Of a stretch of 64,000 nt of DNA, positions 8,012-16,867 are shown piece by piece. The stretch's first letter is position 1. Every line of letters starts with the position of its first letter. A program made the translations under genes and the position numbers. A model generated the notes under the pieces. The model was given only the letters and a program-made list of their open reading frames with translations, did not search any database and was not told where the DNA came from. Source of the stretch: Pseudomonas sp. CCI4.2 (lineage in GTDB: Bacteria; Pseudomonadota; Gammaproteobacteria; Pseudomonadales; Pseudomonadaceae); assembly GCF_034350045.1 (NCBI RefSeq), contig NZ_CP133781.1, positions 4,078,501 through 4,142,500 of the forward strand, given 5' to 3'.

Positions 8012-10804
8012 TTAGGCCTTGGCTTCTTGGGTAGATTTAGACAGCAGCGCCGCCTTGATGCTTTCCGGTACTTTGTAGAAGTTTTTCTTGCTCTTCACGG
8101 GTGCGATCAACCGCAGACGAGACAACCAGCGAAGCGCGTCTTGCGGATTCACATCGGGGTAGACGTCCATGAGCTGAAGTGCGATGTCGTCTTCATCAAA
8201 CTTTTCCTCTTCGCATACCGCGCTCAGCACAGATGTCGCCCAAGGAACAGCGGAAACGCCGGCCTTGACGAGAAATTCATCCATGCTCTTCGGCTTCGCT
8301 TGCAGTAGCGACTGGTAGTTTTGCCCGAAGGCGCTGACGCGCACTACGTCAGGCTTTTTCTTTTTGGCCTCAAACAGCCTATCCAACGAGAAGTACCAGC
8401 CCTGACTGAATTTTTCGAGGGTGGTGACGGACGTTGAGGTGTTCTCCAGTTCCAGCTTGTTGAGGAGATGAGCGAGTGCGGTTGTTTTCCAAACGTCCAG
8501 CGCCACGAACGGCTGCATGGATTCACGTCCTGCCGTAAGCTCGGTATGACTTTCCCACTGCCACAGCGCCTTCGGTGTCATGAGGAAGATGACCCGCACG
8601 CGGTTGCGCTTAGCGTTGATGTTAAGTCGTGCTTCGTGGGCGATATCAAGCAAGTCCAGCGTTTTGCTAATAGGTTGATCACCGGTCAGTTCCACGAACA
8701 GCATGATATGTTTTTTAAGTGCTTGGACACCCAGAACGCTTTCGTTGAGAAGCTTTTTGAAGTCGCCCGCCGAGCCAAGGTCTGTGTCTTTTTTGTGAGC
8801 GGATTGATAGCGACCAAATGGATTGCCGTTGAGAACCGGTTCTTCTTCTCCGATCGCAAGAAGAGACTCCACCATCCAGAGGGGATTCAAACCGAGTGCC
8901 TCTGACCCGGTGATGACACCGACCGAGTAGTTGGACGATCTAGCCTCTACCGTGCTTTCTTGAGTTTTTTCGTTTTTTTCTTCGCTGATGAGGAGCTTTT
9001 CGTCCCGTAAGGTGAGAGGTGACGGGCGAACCGCTTTTTCAGGGAAGGCGTGTGCGGAAAGTGGATCATTTTCGTTAATCGCATCAATGGCTTCGAGGAG
9101 TTTGTCCTCGACTTTTTTCTGCGGGCCGCCGACCAGGTTCATGATGTTGGCGTTGCGCAGGGAGTATTCTTTGCCACCTTCGTTGCGCCGCGTGCATTGC
9201 AGCACCCCTAACCCGCACAACTCATCCAGAAATGCTTCAAACAGTGCGACGGTCATTGGTTCAAAAATATCGGGAGCCCACTCTTCGACAATCGCCTTGG
9301 CTCGGCTTGGCGAGAAGGTTCGTTTGCTCTGCGCGATCAGGCTGTAGGCGATCAGCTTGTAGCGCAGGTCAAGGTTGAGCGTGATGTCGAACCGATCACA
9401 AATCAGCTGGTTAATGTTGTGGTCACGCCGGATCTGCTCAATGTCATCCGTTGTGATGACGAGGCTGCCAACTTTGTTTTGATGGCGAGCACTCAAGGTC
9501 TGGATAAGTTCATGGCAAACGATATGAATCAGACCTGGGTGGCGGTTGGTCTCTACCAGGATACGGTTCATGAGAAGCGGTGTTTCGAACTCGTAGCCCA
9601 GATGACCCAAAGGCTCGCGAATTAACTGAAGAGCTTCGGTAGGAGTCATAATGGACACCTGGATCGCGCTCCCGAGCTGATGTAGCGGATAGTTTGGGGC
9701 GTCAGCGAAGCGACGTACGTTTTCCAAGCCTGCGATGACTACCTTGAAGCGCCCGTTACTATTGTTAACCAGACCGCTTAGTTCGCGGAAGATCCGGAAA
9801 CCGTTAGCAGCGTCCAAACCAAGGATCGGATCGATTTCGTCGAGACACACCATGAACGCATCCGGGTTCTCTCGGCGGAAATAGTCCTGCAAAGCCGCAA
9901 CCTGACCGGCTGTATCGATCCCATAGGTTTCATTAATCAGTTTGCTGGTCACGGCATAGTTATAAATAGTCTTCCAGACGAAAGCGCGATGCTTATCGAG
10001 TTCGTTACCCGACAGGTTGGCTCGGTCAAGATTGCCATCCATCTGGTGCAGGAAGGCGTGGGATCGTTGCTCAGGATTATGAAAGCGACGCTGTGTCTCA
10101 TTGAGTAGTGTCGTCTTACCCAATTGCCGGCCGCCAAAGATCATCGCTGCGCCATTGCGCATCGTTGTCAGCATTTTGATGTCGTTCTCTCGACCGTAGC
10201 GCATCTCAGGGGGCGCCGGCTGCATCTGGTTACCCGTGTACGGATTAAAGAACGTCCACGGTAGACTCAGCTGCAAAAAGGTCTTAAGGCGCGAGGTTTC
10301 CTGGACGTTCAAACCTGCAAGGACGGTGAGCAAAATCGGGTCGACATGCAATAGCGTATGTCGTTCTCGTTTGGAGAAGCTTGCGAGGTCGTTACGCTCG
10401 TCGTTTGACAGATCTCGTCCTGAAATCAGGATCATTCGATCGTGTAAAAACTGGGTTTGTTCATTCAGAACTGTACGGAGTTCAGCAACCGTCCATTCCC
10501 CGGTCGCGACCAATACGTTTATAGCCTGCTCTTCAGATTTCTGGTTGAAGAAGACGATGCCTCGCCCAGTCTCTCGTCGCCGCACAGACATAGTGAGTCG
10601 GCAAAACTTGTTATGTGCGGTGAACCCTGTCTTATGGGGCATGGTGGTGTCGAACACCGGATAAACAGCCTCCAACCCTAGCGTATGGAGCACATGCACA
10701 AGCTGATCATAGGACAATTTATCCAGGGATTTTAGGCGTCCACGTAAGCCCACCAGGTCTTCAATTGCGCGTTTAAAATAGGAGGGGAGTGGGTCGAGCA
10801 ACAA
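8012..10804 (-). CDS. P-loop ATPase with winged-helix region, first gene of DISARM-like operon, 5' end probably truncated
   Basis: A 930-residue protein as drawn from the TTG at 10804. Walker A is GGRQLGKT at 224-231 and Walker B is FMVCLDEID ending near 325, in an ORC/STAND-like ATPase arrangement. A helical region resembling a winged helix follows at about 480-560, and the C-terminal half is unassigned. No ATG precedes the conserved part. The frame stays open upstream, reading RYLAAQEIEG before the TTG pair, and runs through the transposon terminal repeat to a stop at 10907-10909. The natural N-terminus was therefore probably removed by the insertion, and the TTG is only the best surviving start. 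An ATPase of this kind is not a core DISARM component that I know of. It could be a regulatory or sensor subunit. Confidence 0.65.
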   Translation of the reverse strand: MLLDPLPSYFKRAIEDLVGLRGRLKSLDKLSYDQLVHVLHTLGLEAVYPVFDTTMPHKTGFTAHNKFCRLTMSVRRRETGRGIVFFNQKSEEQAINVLVATGEWTVAELRTVLNEQTQFLHDRMILISGRDLSNDERNDLASFSKRERHTLLHVDPILLTVLAGLNVQETSRLKTFLQLSLPWTFFNPYTGNQMQPAPPEMRYGRENDIKMLTTMRNGAAMIFGGRQLGKTTLLNETQRRFHNPEQRSHAFLHQMDGNLDRANLSGNELDKHRAFVWKTIYNYAVTSKLINETYGIDTAGQVAALQDYFRRENPDAFMVCLDEIDPILGLDAANGFRIFRELSGLVNNSNGRFKVVIAGLENVRRFADAPNYPLHQLGSAIQVSIMTPTEALQLIREPLGHLGYEFETPLLMNRILVETNRHPGLIHIVCHELIQTLSARHQNKVGSLVITTDDIEQIRRDHNINQLICDRFDITLNLDLRYKLIAYSLIAQSKRTFSPSRAKAIVEEWAPDIFEPMTVALFEAFLDELCGLGVLQCTRRNEGGKEYSLRNANIMNLVGGPQKKVEDKLLEAIDAINENDPLSAHAFPEKAVRPSPLTLRDEKLLISEEKNEKTQESTVEARSSNYSVGVITGSEALGLNPLWMVESLLAIGEEEPVLNGNPFGRYQSAHKKDTDLGSAGDFKKLLNESVLGVQALKKHIMLFVELTGDQPISKTLDLLDIAHEARLNINAKRNRVRVIFLMTPKALWQWESHTELTAGRESMQPFVALDVWKTTALAHLLNKLELENTSTSVTTLEKFSQGWYFSLDRLFEAKKKKPDVVRVSAFGQNYQSLLQAKPKSMDEFLVKAGVSAVPWATSVLSAVCEEEKFDEDDIALQLMDVYPDVNPQDALRWLSRLRLIAPVKSKKNFYKVPESIKAALLSKSTQEAKA

Positions 10805-10835
10805 CCCCTCAATTTCCTGAGCTGCGAGATATCGA

Positions 10836-10881
10836 GGGGTTGTGCCGAGATAAAGGAAATTTAGGACATTCGTTCTGTAAC
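10836..10881 (+). repeat. Left terminal inverted repeat of the Tn4651-type transposon
   Basis: A 46-bp repeat starting GGGGTTGTGCCGAG and ending TGTAAC. It matches the reverse complement of 21688-21733 except at positions 6, 7, 25, 34, 37, 39 and 40. Ends of Tn4652 are known to help form outward promoters, so this end could drive the adjacent minus-strand DISARM-like operon. A 10-bp inverted repeat (acaacccctc at 10801-10810, gaggggttgt at 10834-10843) spans the junction. Confidence 0.92.
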
Positions 10882-10960
10882 TGACTGTAATTACGTTGTT
10901 TTTTATTTATTCTCGTTGTGGCTTAAGCCAATACCCAAGAGGCTGTCATCCCGTATCTAG

Positions 10961-11971
10961 CTATGGCTTGCGCCGCAGTAAAGAGCCCGCAGCGTTCTCC
11001 TCGAAGGCTCTAGCCTCTTCGATATAACCGTGTACGGTGCCGTCATGCCGCCAGCCACCCTGACGTTTGATCTCGAGAAAGCCCGCCCCAGCCCGATGGG
11101 CGCTTGTGGCCAGTCCACGGCGTAGACTATGGCTGCTCATCTCGGGCACATACGACAGCCCTGCTGCTTCGGCACGTGCCGACAGGATGGCATTAACGCT
11201 ACCTTCGTGCAGTCCAACCTCGCCGAGTACTCCCCAGCGACTGATGCGCCGGAACAGTGGACCTTGCTCGATCTGCGCCGTATCCAACCAGCCCCGTAGT
11301 GCCTTCGCTGGGCAGCATATGCTGTCGCCGAACGGGATCGCTTTGTCCAGTCCCTCGCCCTCCTGATCGGTCTTGGAGCGAGGCAGTGTGATCCGCAGTC
11401 CTTCCCGCTCCCACTGTAAATATTGCACTTCCAACATGACTAGCTCGCTGCGTCGGAACGCCCCGAAGTACCCCACTTGTAACAATGCGCTGTCACGAAG
11501 CGCGGTGAGCCCTTCAAGCGTGTCCAGGTGCGCCACGATGCGTTCTAGATCCTCCAGCAGCAGGGCCTTGGCTTTTTGTCGAGGGCGTCCGTGCACTCGC
11601 TCAATCCCACGCAAGGTTTTGCGTACGGTGGCGCTGGCGCCTGGGTCGGGAAAGCCCTGATAGCGATGCCATTGCGACAGCGCGGTCAGGCGCAGGGCCA
11701 AAGTGCGTGGGTTCAGCACTTCCGCGAAGGCCAGCAGGTAGCGAATCAGCGCGGCTTCATCGCACGGCAGCACGCCGCCCCAGGCGAGAAAGTGGCGAAT
11801 GGCCGAGCGGTAGGTGCGCCGGGTGTTGTCGGCGGTGGCCGCCGCCAGAAAACGTTGGTGTTGCTCGGCCAACTGCGCGGGCGTGGCCAGCGTACCGGGG
11901 GTACGCGGGGGCACCGCGGGTGTGTCGAGCCACCTGGCGGGGAGATTTTCGTCGTGATGGCTGGCTGTCAT
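10961..11971 (-). CDS. tnpS: TnpS-like tyrosine recombinase (cointegrate resolution)
   Basis: A 336-residue tyrosine recombinase counted from the ATG at 11971 (MTASHH). An in-frame upstream start would lie inside the resolution region and looks less likely. A SAM-like core-binding domain occupies residues 30-120. Catalytic elements are visible: Arg in GAFRRSEL, His/Arg in SHSLRRG, His in GWRHDG and the C-terminal Tyr in VHGYIEE. In Tn4651-type elements TnpS resolves cointegrates at a site between tnpS and tnpT with help from TnpT. Here the two genes are divergent around such a palindromic site, exactly that layout. The gene appears intact. Confidence 0.88.
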   Translation of the reverse strand: MTASHHDENLPARWLDTPAVPPRTPGTLATPAQLAEQHQRFLAAATADNTRRTYRSAIRHFLAWGGVLPCDEAALIRYLLAFAEVLNPRTLALRLTALSQWHRYQGFPDPGASATVRKTLRGIERVHGRPRQKAKALLLEDLERIVAHLDTLEGLTALRDSALLQVGYFGAFRRSELVMLEVQYLQWEREGLRITLPRSKTDQEGEGLDKAIPFGDSICCPAKALRGWLDTAQIEQGPLFRRISRWGVLGEVGLHEGSVNAILSARAEAAGLSYVPEMSSHSLRRGLATSAHRAGAGFLEIKRQGGWRHDGTVHGYIEEARAFEENAAGSLLRRKP

Positions 11972-12037
11972 CCCAAAACGCCTGTTTAGGCCGTGTGTAC
12001 TGCGGATTATAGAAGCGCATGCCAAACCTGTGCACCT

Positions 12038-12067
12038 AACTCACGATAACCAAGCTTATCGTGGGTT
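12038..12067. promoter_or_regulatory. Core resolution site of the TnpS/TnpT system
   Basis: AACTCACGATAA, a six-base spacer CCAAGC, then TTATCGTGGGTT. The 12-bp arms match at 11 of 12 positions, the expected geometry of a tyrosine-recombinase core site. It lies in the 190-bp gap between the divergent tnpS and tnpT starts, where the Tn4651 resolution site sits. A second inverted repeat (GTATTA at 12113-12118, TAATAC at 12128-12133) may be a TnpT or accessory binding site. Confidence 0.75.
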
Positions 12068-12161
12068 AATTGGCGCTCTCGACGAGCTTAACTATTCTTT
12101 ACTTAAATCGATGTATTACGTTTCCCATAATACGGTACGAAAAAATCTGAGGTGTTCGTTC

Positions 12162-13214
12162 ATGGCCCGTTCCGGCGTCCTTTATGTGCATGTCGCCCAT
12201 GCGGCGGCCCAGCTCGTCGCAGACGGCCGCAATCCGACGATTGACAGCATCCGCGCCGCCCTAGGCGAGACGGGCAGCAAAAGCACGATTGCCCCGTTGT
12301 TAAAACGTTGGAAAGCCGCGCATCCCGGCACGCTGGCGCAGGCCGAACTGGGGTTGCCCGCGGAGCTCGTCCTGGCGCTGAAGGGACTGTACGAAAAAGT
12401 TCAGGCGGAGGCGGCCATTCAACTCCAGCAGGCCGTAGAGGCTCACCAGTCAGAGACCGCCGCGTTGCAGGAGCAGTTGCAGCAAGCGTTTGTCGAGCGC
12501 GACGCGTCACTCAACGTTCAGAAGCAGCAGACCCATGCACTGGCCGCAGCCACTACCCGCAGCCAAGAGCTGGCTGACACCGTGCAGCGTCAGGAGATCG
12601 TCTTGGCCGGTCTAGGCAGTGAAAAGCTCGGGCTCGAACAGCGCCTGGCTGACCGCGCCGCCGAAGTCGCCTCGCTGACCCAGCAATTGCAACACTCGCG
12701 GGTGCAGTTCGAGCACTACCAGGCATCGGTCGCGCAACAACGCGCCGACGAGCGCCAGAGCGCTGAACAACGCCACCATCGCCTGGAACAGGAGCTGACA
12801 GAACTCCGCCAGCTCCGGCTCGCGCAGCAAACCCGCCTGGGTGAGCTGCAGGCACAGGAACAACGCCGGGCGCAGGACAATGATCTGCTCAAGGACGCCC
12901 TGCTCACGGCCGAGGAGGCGCTCACTCAGAGCCGCAGTGCGCAGGAGCACCTGACATATCAACTCACCGAACTGAAACAGGGCCATATGACTCTGCAACA
13001 GCACCATGCCCAGGGCGAGCAGTGTTTGGTCGAGACACTGACGCGCCTGGCCGTGATCGAGAGAGAACGGAGCTTTGTGGCGGAACGTTTAACTCAGGCC
13101 GAAACGCAATTGACTGAGCTGGCCACAGAAAAGCAGCTACTCCTGCAAGAAAAAGCAGTGCTATCCAGTCAGCTCGCGGAGTTCAGGAGGATGGAACCGA
13201 CCCCGTCATCCTAA
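12162..13214 (+). CDS. tnpT: TnpT-like cointegrate resolution protein
   Basis: A 350-residue protein from the ATG at 12162 (MARSGV), which has GAGG about 9 bases upstream. A longer frame back to 12030 would overlap the recombination site. Residues 1-60 form a KfrA-type helix-turn-helix domain (AAQLVADGRNPTIDSIRAAL, then GSKSTIAPLLKRW). Residues 75-340 are an almost unbroken coiled coil rich in Gln, Leu, Glu and Arg. TnpT proteins have this build and assist TnpS in resolution, and the divergent pairing fits. The gene looks intact. Another KfrA-like protein could have the same architecture, but the context decides. Confidence 0.85.
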   Translation: MARSGVLYVHVAHAAAQLVADGRNPTIDSIRAALGETGSKSTIAPLLKRWKAAHPGTLAQAELGLPAELVLALKGLYEKVQAEAAIQLQQAVEAHQSETAALQEQLQQAFVERDASLNVQKQQTHALAAATTRSQELADTVQRQEIVLAGLGSEKLGLEQRLADRAAEVASLTQQLQHSRVQFEHYQASVAQQRADERQSAEQRHHRLEQELTELRQLRLAQQTRLGELQAQEQRRAQDNDLLKDALLTAEEALTQSRSAQEHLTYQLTELKQGHMTLQQHHAQGEQCLVETLTRLAVIERERSFVAERLTQAETQLTELATEKQLLLQEKAVLSSQLAEFRRMEPTPSS

Positions 13215-14518
13215 CGCCCCAAGATCCGGGTGATGCATTCATCGATATAACAGAAAGCGCGCGCCGCACATGTGAACCGTGCGCGTTCAAGCGCTATCCA
13301 CCGTTCGCAATCCGGAAACTCAAGTGGACGCTGGTTCTCTCTCCGTGCTGCTCAGACTGACCTGTAATGTTAGAGAATCTAAATCTGGTGACCGCCTCCT
13401 GTCTGAATCCTGCGCATGAACCCCAGTCTGAGGGCTGTGAAAAACCGTTTCACATGGTCGAGGCCAGCCGGTGAGCCAGCGGATACTCGAATCCGATCGG
13501 CCGGGAGTCAAGGTGCTGTCGGTCTTTGACTTTGGGCACCTGACCAGGCACAACAGCTTTTTCCATTCCTGAGGTTTGCTTTTGGGAGGCGAGAGTTCAG
13601 CCGGAGAATGCAAGACTGGCGGTGCCTAGCCTGCGATTCCTCACACGTCGGCTCAACCGTGATGAACTCAAGGCTCATCTGATCAGCACATTCCTGAAGG
13701 GGGAAAGGAATGGGTCAAGCAGAAAGCTGAGGATTCCAGGAGGGTGTTTTGGACTAGGCTGATGCGATAAGCAGGTTTACGATCAGTCGCGACCGAAGTC
13801 GAGTCCGGGGCGGTAGTAACGCTCTGTTCTGCTTTTCCAACCTTGGTGTTGCAACCTTTCGCCGATGGCCTCGGCATCAAGCTGATTGGCACCGAACTGG
13901 AGGTCATCGAAGGATTGCTGATAGGACATATCACCGGCAACAACTGTCGGTGCGAGAATAAAGTTCTTCGCCTTGAGGCTGTCTATGGTCCTCTGAGTCA
14001 GTCCGACTCAGAGCTTGGGGCGATACCCGGGTGATCGAGAACTGCTGGCCGCCCCGCAAGACGCCCATTGGCGGAATTTTCATCCGGCACGGCGCCGTGG
14101 ACAACTGCACCTGCCGGCCATCAGATAGCCGGCTGGCGGCGGAATGAGCTGAGCTGCGTTGACTTTCGTAACGCGGCACGCTTAGAATTCACATATTGTA
14201 ACAATTGAGGTCGTATTGTATTGGACAGTCATTGTCGTCACTCGGAGAAATTCTCCGCACAAGCTTGGCACGACCTCAGCTAGATTCCCTTAGCCAACGT
14301 CTTGCCAAGTGCAGGCGTTGCGCGCATCAGTATCAAACTCCTTCGCGTAACTAAAACATCAAGCCTGAGCGAGCAGATTTTTCTGTACTCGCCCTGATCG
14401 TCGCTTGCGTCTTGCGCTCGCTACGATCGCAGGTTTGTGCACCCATCGTCTGCCTCCGTTTGTGCAGCAGCGATTGTTTTAACGTGTTCGTACCACCGGG
14501 TACGTAAAGGAGGGCGTC
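13215..14518. other. Non-coding or decayed stretch inside the transposon
   Basis: About 1.3 kb with no convincing intact gene. A minus-strand frame at 13789-13927 begins MSYQQSFDDLQFGAN and, read further upstream (DSLKAKNFILAP), looks like the end of a decayed coding sequence of unknown family. The 14.2-14.5 kb part probably holds the promoter for the transporter leader. No tRNA or insertion sequence was recognised here. Confidence 0.5.
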
Positions 14519-14681
<163 letters not shown>

Positions 14682-14935
14682 CAGTACAACCATCACTGGC
14701 TGATCTCCTCCCTGTACTTCCCCCCGCATTTCTCTCCGCGTGACCTCTTCACGACCCTGACCACTTTTGGTCGACGGTTTAGTGCCCGTTTATTTCGCGC
14801 CCCTCAGCGCCAGGATGGCTGATTTTCCACTCTGATCCAGCTTTAGGCTTTGGTTTGCAGAGGGAAAGCACCTGCGCACCTGTCCGGCGGGAATCGAAAG
14901 CGGCATCCAGCGTTACGCTTTGGAGAGATTTCGTT

Positions 14936-16576
14936 ATGTCCAACTTGAAGATTGAAATTGCTGTTCTTGACAGTGCCCACGTCGGAGACATCCGAGGAGC
15001 ATTCGGCACCATCCGTCATGACGACATCGCCCCGCGCAATAGTTGGTGGCAACGCTTCAAAACACTGATGGCCATCCTCGGCCCCGGGTTGATCGTGATG
15101 GTCGGCGATAATGACGCCGGCGCATTCAGCACCTACGGCCAGGCCGGCCAGAACTACGGAACCATGCTGCTGTGGACCATGGCACTGTTGATCCCGGTGC
15201 TGTATGTCAACCAGGAAATGGTGCTGCGTCTGGGTGCTGTGACGGGTGTCGGCCACGCCCGGCTGATCATCGAACGCTTCGGCAAGTTCTGGGGTGCGTT
15301 TAGTGCGATCGACCTGTTCATCCTCAACGCGCTGACCATCGTCACCGAGTTCATCGGCATCAGCCTCGGGATGGAGTTTCTCGGTGTGCCCAAGGTGGCC
15401 GGTGTGTGCGTGGCAGCGGTGTTCATCATGCTCGCAGCCTGTACCGGCGACTTCCGGCGCTTCGAACGCTTCGCATTGATCCTGGTGATTGGCAGCCTGC
15501 TCTTGGTACCCATTTTCGTGATGATCCATCCACCGATGGCACAAGTCGCTCACGATTTTTTCATCCCGCAACTGCCGACTGATGGCAAATTGTCGGAGGT
15601 GTTGCTGCTGATCATCGGCATCGTGGGTACCACCGTCGCACCATGGCAGCTGTTCTTCCAGCAAAGCTACGTGATCGACAAACGTATCACCCCGCGCTTC
15701 ATCAAGTACGAACGCGCCGATCTATGGCTGGGCATTGCGATGGTGGTGATTGGTGCAGTGGCCATGATCGCCTTCACCGCGCAAGTGTTTGTCGGTCACC
15801 CTGAGTTCGGCCAGTTCACCGATGCCGGCGCCATCGCCACAGGTATCGCCAAATATCACGGGCGCCTGCCGGGCGTATTGTTTGCCATCGCATTGATCGA
15901 CGCCAGCATCATCGGTGCAATGGCGGTGTCGCTGTCGACCGCCTACGCACTGGGCGATGTACTGAACCTGAAACACTCGCTGCATCGTAAACCAAGCGAT
16001 GCCAAGGGCTTTTACCTGATGTACTGCGGCTTGATCGCCCTCGCTGCGGCGCTGGTGTTGATTCCGGGTGTGCCGCTCGGTCTGCTGACCAACGCAGTAC
16101 AGACGCTGGCGGGTGTACTGCTGCCAAGCGCCACCGTGTTCCTGTTGCTGCTGTGCAACGACAAGGAAGTGCTGGGCCCATGGACGAACAAGCGCTTCAC
16201 CAACCTCATTACTGCGGTCATTGTCGCGGTACTCGTACTGCTGTCGATCGTCTTGACAGCTGCGGTGGCCTTCCCGGATATGTCCGGTGAAACCATCACC
16301 AACATCCTCATCGGTGGCGGCTTGGTGGGACTCGTCATCGCCATTGCGGTAAATGTGCTGCACGCTCGCAAAGAAGTCGACAACGGGGCGCTGCCTGAGA
16401 ACACCGTTACCTTCACCCAACAAATGATGCACGCCTGGCGGATGCCTCCACTGGCACAACTGAAGCCGATGGTACTGTCGCAACGTAACCGTATCTGGAT
16501 GGGCGTGCTGCGCGGCTATCTGGTGGTGGCAATGGTCATGGTGATTTACAAGGTCATTCAGCTGGCACTCGCTTAA
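14936..16576 (+). CDS. NRAMP-family divalent cation transporter, divergent (NRAMP-related Mg transporter-like)
   Basis: A 546-residue inner-membrane protein with about eleven hydrophobic segments. The start is the ATG at 14936 (MSNLKI), which has GGAGAG eight bases upstream. Overall it follows the NRAMP (MntH) fold. The metal-site motif of TM1, DPGN in Mn/Fe transporters, reads DAGA here (D60-A63, context VGDNDAGAF). The TM6 MPH element reads APW (context GTTVAPWQLFF). Replacement of the metal-ligating Asn and Met is typical of NRAMP-related magnesium transporters, so Mg2+ or another hard cation is more likely than Mn2+ or Fe2+. The leader with an early proline-rich ORF fits Mg2+ control. The substrate is inferred. 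Confidence 0.8.
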   Translation: MSNLKIEIAVLDSAHVGDIRGAFGTIRHDDIAPRNSWWQRFKTLMAILGPGLIVMVGDNDAGAFSTYGQAGQNYGTMLLWTMALLIPVLYVNQEMVLRLGAVTGVGHARLIIERFGKFWGAFSAIDLFILNALTIVTEFIGISLGMEFLGVPKVAGVCVAAVFIMLAACTGDFRRFERFALILVIGSLLLVPIFVMIHPPMAQVAHDFFIPQLPTDGKLSEVLLLIIGIVGTTVAPWQLFFQQSYVIDKRITPRFIKYERADLWLGIAMVVIGAVAMIAFTAQVFVGHPEFGQFTDAGAIATGIAKYHGRLPGVLFAIALIDASIIGAMAVSLSTAYALGDVLNLKHSLHRKPSDAKGFYLMYCGLIALAAALVLIPGVPLGLLTNAVQTLAGVLLPSATVFLLLLCNDKEVLGPWTNKRFTNLITAVIVAVLVLLSIVLTAAVAFPDMSGETITNILIGGGLVGLVIAIAVNVLHARKEVDNGALPENTVTFTQQMMHAWRMPPLAQLKPMVLSQRNRIWMGVLRGYLVVAMVMVIYKVIQLALA

Positions 16577-16602
16577 ATGTAAGCGTCGGTAAAGCCCGGA
16601 CA

Positions 16603-16681
16603 TGGTGTCCAACTAAATTGATTTGCCCCCCGAAAGCGATGCCCAACCTTCGGGGTCAGATCACACATTAGGTGGACACCA
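16603..16681. repeat. 79-bp palindromic-ended element, MITE-like or IS remnant
   Basis: Starts TGGTGTCCAACTAA and ends in a sequence whose reverse complement is TGGTGTCCACCTAA, an imperfect terminal inverted repeat with a 9-bp perfect outer part. An internal hairpin (CCCCGAA / TTCGGGG) occupies the middle. No transposase fits inside and no target duplication is obvious. It lies between the transporter and SRAP genes and may also terminate transcription. Confidence 0.5.
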
Positions 16682-16867
16682 TCACCCCAAGCGCTGAGAT
16701 CATGAAGGTGTGTTGGCAGGACGGTTACAATGAAACAGCGCTTCGACAGAGCGTCCTTCTCCAGTAATTACAACTTCACCCGGATGTCACTCCTCGCGTA
16801 ATCCAGCAGCGCGTTCGGGTTTCTTCGGCCAGTTATGCTTAGAACTCTCCTTTTGGAGGATGTCCTG

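Noticed and set aside
12030..12161. Extended N-terminus for TnpT starting at 12030
   Set aside because: It would translate through the recombination core site. The ATG at 12162 has a ribosome site and begins the KfrA-like domain directly.
14843..15664. A 273-codon minus-strand open frame opposite the transporter gene
   Set aside because: It is antisense to the strongly supported NRAMP-like gene, rich in His, Gln and Asp as mirror translations of membrane codons are, and has no ribosome site. The same holds for the 296-codon frame at 15722-16612.
16835..16867. Upstream in-frame ATG for the SRAP protein
   Set aside because: It would bury Cys2, which must be N-terminal in this family, and it has a poorer ribosome site than the ATG at 16868.
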